Of a stretch of DNA of 64,000 nucleotides, positions 56,618-64,000 are shown in pieces. The notes under the pieces are model-generated. The model did not search any database. It had not been told where the DNA came from and worked only from the letters and a program-made list of their open reading frames with translations. This DNA is from Pilatotrama ljubarskyi. Its lineage: Eukaryota; Basidiomycota; Agaricomycetes; Polyporales; Polyporaceae. Made by a program: the position numbers and the translations under genes. Where the stretch lies: contig MU277673.1 in the NCBI GenBank assembly GCA_022385805.1, forward strand, positions 1 to 64,000, read 5' to 3'. The first letter of the stretch is position 1. Every line of letters begins with the position of its first letter.

Positions 56618-58308
56618 GTGCAACACTCTCTCCCACAAACTCTCCAAGAGTCAGGCGCAGAGGCTCAACCCGTAGACCCCGCGCTGTCTCCCATCTCCCC
56701 CCTTTCACCCAGGAGAGCCACGATGCCGCGCTCTACGCTATCAGGCACTACCTCAAGGGCAGAACGTCCTACGACACCTTCCCGGTCAGCTTTAGATTGA
56801 TCGTCCTGGACTCCAAGCTAGAGGTCAAGAAAGCTCTTCAGTGTCTGCTCCTGAACGGTACGCGGCTACTAGGATCCCAAGCATGCTCTATTCTTACTTG
56901 GCACTTCCGTAGGCGTGGTTTCTGCGCCGCTATGGAATAGCGAAAAGTCCTGCTTTGCTGGCATGTTCACCGTGTCCGACATCATCCATCTCATCCAGTA
57001 CTACTACAAATGCTCCTCGTACGACGCCGCAGCAGCAGACGTCGAGACCTTCCGCCTAGAGTCATTGCGAGGTGCGCGCATTTGCCTCACTTTCCCATGC
57101 AATCATATTCACATCGATCCAGATATTGAGCGAACGCTCGGCGTCGACCCTCCCCCATTACTGCGCGAACACCCCTCCGCTTCACTGTACGACGCGTCTA
57201 AACGACTCATCCAGACCCACGCGCGTCGTCTCCCCCTGCTTGACAACGACACCGAGACGGGCCACGAAGTCATCGTCTCCATCCTCACGCAGTACCGCCT
57301 CCTCAAATTCATTTCCATAAACGTTAGTCATGGTGCTTCCGCGTCCGGTCTGTTGTACTGATCGCGCGGCCGACATCCTTCTCATCCGTCTAGTGCGGCA
57401 AGGAGATCCAGCAGCTGCACATGCCCCTGCGCAAGCTTGGGATTGGCACTTACGTGAATCCCCCGCCTATACCCCCGGACGGCGAGAAGCCAGAAGGCTA
57501 CAACCCCTTCCACCCGATCGCGACCGCGACCCTGAATACGCCCGTGTTCGACGTCGTGCACATGTTTTCCGAACGTGGGATCTCGGCCGTGCCCATCATA
57601 GACGAGGAAGGCATCGTAGTCAATCTCTACGAGACAGTTGATGTCATAGTAAGTCGCGCGGGTTCCCAGCTCGCGAGCACAGAGTTCACAACTTTGTTTC
57701 GCGCAGACTCTTGTTCGCCTCGGCGTCTACCAGTCGCTGGACCTCACGATCTCCGAAGCTCTGAACCAGAGATCGCCCGATTTCCCGGGTGTCGTCATCT
57801 GCACGGCGTCCGACTCGCTGGGTACGCTCATGCAGCTCATCAAGAAACGCCGTGTGCACCGGCTTGTCGTCGTGGAGGGAGAGGTTAGTCAGCCAGCTAT
57901 TCGCGGAATCGGGCCCTTTGCTCACGAGATGACATAATGCAGGAGGAGGAGCGACGGGGTGGGAAGAAGGGTCGTCTGCTCGGAATCATCACCCTGAGCG
58001 ACGTCCTCCGGTATCTCATCGGCGACGTTGCGATTGGTGAAGCTTATCCCGAGTCGTCGACGCATACCACGGAGACACATCATGCACCGGAGCCTGCGGC
58101 TTCAGAACCTCCCGCTGCACCTGAGCCCGCTGCCGCCGAGCCTGCACCGGCTGTAGAAGATGCGCCTCCCACAGAGGAAGCTGCTCCCGCCGCCGACCCT
58201 CCCCCGGAGGCTCCTCCCGCTGAGGAAACTGCACCTCCGCCGTCCGAAGAGCAGTCGGAAGAGAAGGCTGCGGAAGAGGAGCCCGCCCCCGCCCCCGCTG
58301 AGGGATGA
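56614..58308 (+). CDS. SNF4: AMPK/SNF1 gamma subunit
   Basis: Nucleotide-sensing regulatory subunit of the SNF1/AMPK kinase, built from four CBS motifs. CBS1 begins near ALYAIRHYLKGRTSYDTFPV and DSKLEVKKALQCLLLNG and continues across an intron to VVSAPLWNSEKSCFAGMFTV, SDIIHLIQYYY. CBS2 contains SLYDASKRLIQTHARRLPLL and EVIVSILTQYRLLKFIS. CBS3 includes GTYVNPPP, TPVFDVVHMFSERGISAVPI and VVNLYETVDVI. CBS4 includes TISEALNQRSPDFPGVVIC and IKKRRVHRLVVVEGE, then GRLLGIITLSDVLRYLIGD. The protein extends about 90 residues beyond CBS4 as a Pro/Ala/Glu-rich low-complexity tail ending PAPAPAEG, which yeast Snf4 lacks. At least six short introns. About 480 residues. Confidence 0.92.
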
Positions 58309-58733
58309 CGCGGACGACTCGAGGGTGGTGGGCGACGACGGCAATGGCATGCAGAGTTTACCGTAGATGTAGCCTTACAGTTCTGATGATCTTGCTTGCT
58401 CTTGGCTTTGGACGCATCTGTACCAGTACACTGTTGTTGTTTCCCAGCAAATTGGAGGACTAATTGCGATATGTGTGCACCTGCACCATGCCAGTCGTGC
58501 CTGAGCAAGAGAGTCGGACTCGAGATCTGATGTACCTGCGCACTTTCGAGAGCCATGGAGTGGTGAACGTAGACGCCCGCCATGGCTAGCGCTGCGGCCT
58601 GCCTCTGCTGAGATCACTGGAAGCGGCACGCTCCTCCCGCCCTGCGCGCGTGCGCTGCTGAGGGTAGCCACACACCGCTTACTCCCGTGTCCTCTGCACC
58701 TCCCACCGCCAGTCCCTCTGCCTCCTCCCCGCC
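58309..58733. other. Intergenic region
   Basis: SNF4 3' flank and VAM7 promoter. Nothing further is seen. Confidence 0.5.
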
Positions 58734-59828
58734 ATGAGCACCGTCATCCAGGCCATCCGCATACCCGCCTGGGAGGAGCGTAGTGCGCCCAAGCCGCACA
58801 TAGTCTACCGCATCGAGATCCAAGCCTCCGTCCGCTCCTGGCAAATGTGGCGCCGCTACTCCGAGTTCGCCGACCTCCACGTCGAGCTCACAAAGTCGAC
58901 CGGCGCGCCCCCGCCCGCCTCGCTCCCGCCCAAGCACGCCCTCGCGCTCTTCCGCTCGAGCACGAACCCCGCCCTGCTCGAGGAGCGCCGCGCCGGCCTC
59001 GAGACCTACCTCCGCGCCATCCTGTCGAGTAAGGACGACCGCTGGCGCGAGAGCTTCGCGTTCCGCGACTTCCTTGGGGTGCCAGTGGGAAAGCAGGCCG
59101 CACACAACGTCGGAGGGCCCTCGCAATTCACCTCTTCCTCGTGGCTCGACGAGCACCAGGACCTCCAAGCGCGCGTGCGCGATGTGCGCGCCGACATAAA
59201 CCGCCGTGACGCGCTCCTTGACAATGGGGACATCTCCGGCTCGCACCAGGCGAACGTGCAGGCGAAGAAGAAGCTGGCGGGCGTGCTCACGCGGGTCGGC
59301 GTGCTCGAGGACGGGCTGCAGACGCTCGCTATGGCCGGGCTGAGCGAGGGCGAGCTCCGGAGGCGGACGGACATGGTCGCGCGGCTGCGGGACGACTGCG
59401 AGAAGCTCGCGAAGATCGTCACGGTCGCGCGCATGACAACGAGAGGCATCGGCTCTGCGGCGGAGCGGAATCCGGCGTCGGAGACGGATCGCGACGCGCT
59501 CATGGGGTCATCGAGCGGCATGCCGGGAGGATTCAGCAGGCCGGTCGCACGCGTCTTTGGGCAGGCTGCGCAGCCCCGAGAAACGGAGCAGACACGACCG
59601 CTCGATGATCATGGGCTCCTGCAGCTGCAGCAGGTTCAGATCGACCAGCAGGACATGCAGCTAGCGGAGCTGACAACTATACTCCAACGCCAGAAGCAGC
59701 TCGGTCTCGCAATACACCAGGAGGTCGCGGAACAGAACGAGGAACTTGACCACCTCTCAGGTGAGGTGGATAGGGTCGGAGGCAAGCTCACGAACGCGAA
59801 GAGGCAGCTGAATAGACTAGGAGGTTAA
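58734..59828 (+). CDS. VAM7: Vacuolar SNARE Vam7 (PX plus SNARE)
   Basis: Soluble Qc-SNARE for homotypic vacuole fusion, recruited to PtdIns3P by its PX domain. Intronless, 364 residues. The PX domain covers residues about 5-120: IQAIRIPAWEER, then HIVYRIEIQASVRSWQMWRR and YSEFADLHVEL with the lipid-binding Arg-Arg-Tyr motif, PPKHALALF, and LETYLRAIL...FRDFLGVP. A central linker has coiled segments. The C-terminal SNARE motif (about 295-360) reads DQQDMQLAELTTILQRQKQL, GLAIHQEVAEQNEELDHLSG and EVDRVGGKLTNAKRQLNRL, with the central-layer glutamine. There is no membrane anchor, as expected for Vam7. With Sec9 it is the second SNARE in this window. Confidence 0.93.
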   Translation: MSTVIQAIRIPAWEERSAPKPHIVYRIEIQASVRSWQMWRRYSEFADLHVELTKSTGAPPPASLPPKHALALFRSSTNPALLEERRAGLETYLRAILSSKDDRWRESFAFRDFLGVPVGKQAAHNVGGPSQFTSSSWLDEHQDLQARVRDVRADINRRDALLDNGDISGSHQANVQAKKKLAGVLTRVGVLEDGLQTLAMAGLSEGELRRRTDMVARLRDDCEKLAKIVTVARMTTRGIGSAAERNPASETDRDALMGSSSGMPGGFSRPVARVFGQAAQPRETEQTRPLDDHGLLQLQQVQIDQQDMQLAELTTILQRQKQLGLAIHQEVAEQNEELDHLSGEVDRVGGKLTNAKRQLNRLGG

Positions 59829-59959
59829 TCACGGAGCGGTCTTTTGTCATACTTGCTGGACGGTTTGGATACTGATATTACAGTCGCTGTATTGTCTCCC
59901 CGGGTAATAGATGGATATACAAGTATGTATGCACATTAAAAGGTATCATGCGTACGAAT

Positions 59960-61149
59960 CTAGTGTGAGTCGTCTCTATGTCTATGGTCCTGTTTCATCA
60001 AGAGTCGTCCAACACCCTGCAGGATATGGTCAGACTACAAAGTGACGGAAGGCATTTCAGAGTACTCACCTCGAAGCAAGCGATCATGATTCCACACGCC
60101 GGTGCAATCTTGCTTATGCGCGGCACGATGCCAGCGTACAGCGCGGAGACCCCCTCCGTCCGAATGATCTCCAGAAGCAGAGGGATCGACGACGTCGTCT
60201 TGGTTGTTGCCGACATGAGCATCGCCTGCCTCCGCGTCTTGAGAACATCGAAAGGTGAGGTCAGCAACGCAGCTGTCGTGCCGCTAATCGCCCCGCTAGC
60301 AAACGCGACGCCAGCGCCCTCATGTCCGTAGGTGTGGAAAGCGCGTTTGCACGATTCATAGCCAGCCCAATAGATGCCGCTGAAAGGCACATCGCGCCAC
60401 AGCGTGGGTCCCAGACCGCGCCAGAGGTAATGCCAGCCTCGGGACTGGGCTAAGCTTCGTATTGACGTCAGCACGGAGCGCAGTGTGTGCGGGTGATCGG
60501 GTGAGGGCGGTGTTGACTGCAGGTTTGTTCGGACGAGTTCCAGAGGAGACATTAGAGACGTGATCGTGGTTCGTGCGATGATACCGGCGGAAAGAGGGAC
60601 TAGAGACTGAGGGAGGAGTGGAGGGAGAGTATGGTTGAGCAGGTGGTCGTATGTGAGCATGTAACATGTTGAGGACGGCACGCCGATGAGTCTGCGGCGA
60701 TGTCCCATCAGCTTGGGCAATACGTGAAAATGCGCCGGGAAACTCACAATGACGTCCCAGCTCCTTTCCATAAACCGGCCATGCCTTCGGCTCGCCATAC
60801 ATGACGGATAGCGTCATAGAAACCGTTCACCCTCTCTGTTCTGAAAACGCCATGATCCCATATGCAGACCACCTCGCCTTCCACCGTCCTGACGAGCGAA
60901 GACATGTTCCGGACGCATGATGACGGAGACGCCTGACAGCAAGTGTTGGGTGGGGGATTCGGGAAGAGCGGTTTCTGCTGTTGCGGCGGCTGTGTCTGCA
61001 GACGCGTTTTGACGACGTCAAACGGGGTCACTGACAGGTTATTCAGCATCCTTGCGTGGGACTGCGAATGGGAATGATTGCTTACTGGTCAGTGCGGTGA
61101 CCGTAGAGCCCGTTGCGGCTGCAATGAGCTTGGCCTCAAACTCCTGCAT
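59960..61149 (-). CDS. MTM1: Mitochondrial carrier, MTM1/SLC25A39-40 type
   Basis: Inner-membrane carrier of the group that imports glutathione in mammals (SLC25A39) and affects Mn-SOD metallation in yeast (Mtm1). The N-terminus MQEFEAKLIAAATGSTVTAL is followed by the first carrier signature VTPFDVVKTRLQTQ. A loop with four cysteines (NTCCQASPSSC and VVCIWD) lies between the first signature and the RHVWRAEGMAGLWKG half. The second repeat has SPLELVRTNLQS and WHYLWRGLGPTLWRDVPFSG. The third has SPFDVLKTRRQAML and TEGVSALYAGIVPRISKIAP. The last exon, after an intron, is GVGRLLMKQDHRHRDDSH. About 350 residues in several exons. Three P-x-D/E-x-x-K/R signatures are visible. Confidence 0.9.
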
Positions 61150-62206
61150 TTTATGAATCGGCCAGCCAATAACCCAAGGAAGAAGACGGAGAAAGGAAAA
61201 GAGGCACTGAGGCCTGAGGGGGATGAGTGGAAAGAGACGAGTCGGGGCGACTCGCACGGCCGTTGAGTCGAGTCGGAAGAGAACTTGTGCGACTCCGGCG
61301 CGCCGACGAGATGCGTCATTGGATGACTTCCCGTAAGGATTTAGAGACGTCTCCAAATCTCTAAACCTCTCTAAGCGCTGTGGAGCTCACCGAAATGGCA
61401 GGTCTGCCGAGATACCGAACGAGATTTAAAGTCCGCAGGTGGGGCCGGCGAGCTGCAGACTAGAGAAGCGCCCAACATCTGGAAGGGGGGGTCGACCCCC
61501 CCTTCTAAACCTCCGGCGATGCTCTAAACTGCTCCAAACGAGCTGAAAGGGAAGGCGCAAGCACATAAGAGGAAGGTAGCCACCTGGGCCATCAGCGGTA
61601 CATTCCATTTGCGTCGCCCCGGAGCAGCTGAGTAAGCTGCACGTTCCCGGCGCTCAAGGCTGGGCAGCAGGTGGGGCCAATTTGAAGCTCCGCTTGTATC
61701 TCGCAAGGATCTAAAGTTTAGAGATTTGGAGACGTCTCTAAATCCTTACGGGAAGTCATCCATTTTGGTGATGGCCTCTGCTCTGCTTATCTGATAACTC
61801 GAGCGACCACGTGAAGTCAATCTAGACGCCTCTGATAGCGCCCATGCGTGCCTCAGGATTGGGCGTTCGCGAGCAGTCAGCCTCCCTCGACTGGCAGACC
61901 ATGGCAGGACTCATGATCAAAGATGAGGCATAAGTAGATGGATTATCGACAGAGCCGGCAGGTAAGTACAACCAGTCTAAAATAAAAAGATGCAGTGACA
62001 ACCCATGATGTGCGGATGAGGATAAGGAGTAAGGAGCGAACAGTTGACAGTACGAACACAACCCGGCAGCGGAGCGAGGAGCGAGAGATACAGTAGAAGG
62101 AGCGTGCGCATGGTGCGTATGAGCAGGGCATGGAGGGCAGTTCGAAGGTAATGAGACAGTATCGTTTCGTTAGTTGAGAATTCCGGCGACATGTTGCGTG
62201 AGCGAA
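61150..62206. other. Intergenic region with a 441-bp inverted-repeat element
   Basis: Lies between the 3' end of the RhoGEF gene and the carrier start, both on the minus strand. Almost half is the element at 61321-61761. Short open frames elsewhere (61822-62192) have no recognisable content. Confidence 0.65.
61321..61761. mobile_element. 441-bp MITE-like element with perfect 46-bp terminal inverted repeats
   Basis: Bases 61321-61366 (starting GGATGACTTCCCGTAAGGAT) are the exact reverse complement of 61716-61761. The trinucleotide ATT flanks both sides (61318-61320 and 61762-61764), a plausible 3-bp target duplication. The interior is non-coding, carries repeated CTCTAAAC words, and includes a 24-bp perfect palindrome at 61482-61505. 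The superfamily is uncertain; 3-bp duplications fit PIF/Harbinger or CACTA elements. The perfect ends suggest recent insertion. Confidence 0.85.
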
Positions 62207-64000
62207 TTAGGTTTTGGACGCTGGTATGTGGAGATTGATGGCTGCGCCGAAATGTCAGTCCCGACAGTGGCGAGCTAGAACGTTATGAAACGTACCCCTG
62301 TACCATGTCAAAGCGTCCGACGTTGACGGGGCATCGAAGTATAGTATCGCCTTGTTGTCAACCAAACGGAGAGCTGTGTCACAATGTCAGGGCGGGGAAT
62401 GCAGCTCTAGACGGCCGGATGATACTCACTGTTGCCGTGCACGATGCTCGCCGGCTGGGGAAGAGTTTGCATCCGGAGCACAGCCCAGAGATCAACAGAA
62501 GAGTTCGGGTCCTGCCCGTCAGAAGGGTCCCGGCAGAGCACCAACAAGTCGTTGCACAGAATGCCGATGAGGGACCTCGGTGTTAACTCTGGCGACAAGC
62601 ATTCGACCTCGATAGAGGACGCATCGCCTTGCGCGTCGATCACCTCGAACGCCAACGTCGCCTTCCTGACGACACGCGTCAGCTGCAGCGGGCCGTCCAT
62701 GATGAGGCGACTAGAGGCTGGATTAGATTGATATCTATTATGTGCGCATATATATGCTCACCGATGCGGCTGTACCAGCGGGCTCGGGAACTTGCCCCGT
62801 ATCCTCGATTGCCACTGCACAAGCTTGCGACGCGACTCCGACTCTCGCTTGCCCTCGTTCATGTTGGTCGCAAGGGACGCAATCTCGGTCAAGGCCCGAT
62901 CGATGGGGTCGTCCATATATTCGTACATGGGAGGGCAGCTACGGACCAACTCCTCCAGCTGTGAAACGGACGTGAGTGGACTTACTCGCCACTGATCGAT
63001 CTCGGATACTCACCAGCAGCCGATAACGAGGGATGCGTTGCACGGGAAGCAGGAGGTAGCCTTCCAAGTTGAGCTGTGAATGTCTAGGGTTCATACGGCA
63101 GCGCTTCAGGTAAGCCTTGATGCGCTTCCGCTGGCTCGACGTCAGGGAAGCTGCACTAGCAGACCCGCCATCTGAGGCAGTGGTGTTGCCGATACCAGCG
63201 GTCATAGCCAAGCCTAGCCCCACCAATTGCGAGCTGCTCGAGGAGGGCGAGAGCGTCTGGCCTGGGGTAGAAGCACCCGTCTTCTCGGAAGTCCAGGTCT
63301 TGATGCGTTGCACAGAGTTGTCGAAGTTGCTGCGAAGGAGATCAGAGAGCATCCCGTGACTTCAAAAGTGGTCGACTTACTTGATGTAGGTCGAATACAT
63401 CTTCATGAACGCGGCATGGGACACAAATGTATTCGCCACGTCTCGGGCCACATACAGAGATAGCTGCCCGTCCGGGTCCGCTTGCGAGCCTTCTCTCGGC
63501 AGCAACAGAGGCGCAGATGCACGTTCTAGCGCGGGCAAGAAACTCTCTCTGTGGAAGTAGAACAGGGCCTCCAGTCCGCTGAAGACGATCTTGCGCTCCT
63601 GCGCAGGAAGAACTGTGTCCTTATTCTGCCCGACTCCGGAGAGACCATTCACGACGGCAGAGGCAGGCTTGATATAGATGTCGACGAGCTCTTGGAGACC
63701 CTTGACGTACGTGCGCTCCGTCCTGTTCGTGCATGAAGGTGAGCGTATAACAAAACTAAAGGTGAAGCGGTACCCACTCCACGATCTCTCGGATGACCCT
63801 CGCCCGCTTAGCCTTATCGTCCTTGTATTTTCGTTCGTCGGCTCCAGCAGAACCCGTGCTATCGGTTGTCGCCACGCTGTTCGTCTGCGTCATGCTCCCA
63901 GTACGTATCCCAACGCGTCCCTCGGTAGACCGCAAGTTCACAGAGTCAGGTCTTGACGATGGAGACCCGCCAGATGCGATGGAGGCGACCGAGCTCTCGG
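62207..64000 (-). CDS. Rho guanine nucleotide exchange factor (DH-PH), 5' end outside window
   Basis: The gene reads into the window from the right edge, so its N-terminus is missing. The DH domain starts at AKRARVIREIVE joined across an intron to TERTYVKGLQELVDIYIKPA, the CR1 signature. It continues with IVFSGLEALFYFHRESFLPA and YIKNFDNSVQRIKTW. A Ser/Thr-rich insertion (SEKTGASTPGQTLSPSSSSS) lies within the DH domain before QRKRIKAYLKRCRMNPRHSQ. LNLEGYLLLPVQRIPRYRLL, the CR3 helix, follows. A PH-like region includes RLIMDGPLQLTRVVRKATLA, ILCNDLLVLCRD and a final WYRAINLHIPASKT. DH-PH proteins activate Rho/Cdc42 GTPases; the exact target is unknown. Confidence 0.9.

Overview
This is a eukaryotic nuclear window, almost certainly from a basidiomycete fungus (Agaricomycetes, possibly Polyporales). 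It has dense short genes on both strands, many 45-70 nt GT-AG introns, a high GC content and CT-rich leaders. Its protein set is typically fungal: Mpp10, Sec9, Spp1/Cfp1, Elp5, Snf4, Vam7 and TEF1. Genus-level placement is inference; no rRNA or marker search could be run. CDS coordinates run from start codon to stop codon and include introns. I read splice sites by eye and required the frame to continue.

Layout. 1-9.5 kb: amidase, MPP10, SEC9 and a secreted aspartic protease on the minus strand. 10-16 kb: a TPR/MYND protein and a long minus-strand INCENP. 16-21.3 kb: a cytochrome P450, a divergent mitochondrial pair (bL32m and complex I NDUFA5), an intron-bearing tRNA-Ser and LSM1. 21.5-28.3 kb: a very long SPP1/CFP1-type PHD protein (minus) and an STM1/HABP4 ribosome-associated protein. 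29-35.4 kb: histidine phosphatase, MEMO1, eL32 and a PAS-kinase-like kinase. 36.4-44.4 kb: TEF1, dienelactone hydrolase, membrane-anchored GNAT protein, alpha/beta hydrolase and ELP5. 44.8-53.5 kb: an unrecognised Ser-rich protein, mitochondrial aspartate aminotransferase, cytosolic AspRS and a small membrane protein. 54-64 kb: SSH4-like SPRY protein, AMPK gamma (SNF4), VAM7, an MTM1/SLC25A39-type carrier and a RhoGEF cut by the window end.

Most genes are housekeeping (ribosome biogenesis, translation, vesicle fusion, chromatin, mitochondria), so this is an ordinary core chromosome arm, not an accessory cluster. I see no biosynthetic cluster, CRISPR array or defence island. The least expected content is in the intergenic DNA: three unrelated non-autonomous DNA-transposon-like elements with intact ends. 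They are a hAT-type element at 3195-3567, a TA-flanked 109-bp element at 26408-26516, and a 441-bp element at 61321-61761 with perfect 46-bp inverted termini. Other points worth a second look are a 27-bp in-frame tandem duplication in the P450, an uORF that overlaps the SNF4 start codon, a roughly 960-residue disordered extension on the SPP1/CFP1 protein, and a four-cysteine loop in the SLC25A39-like carrier.
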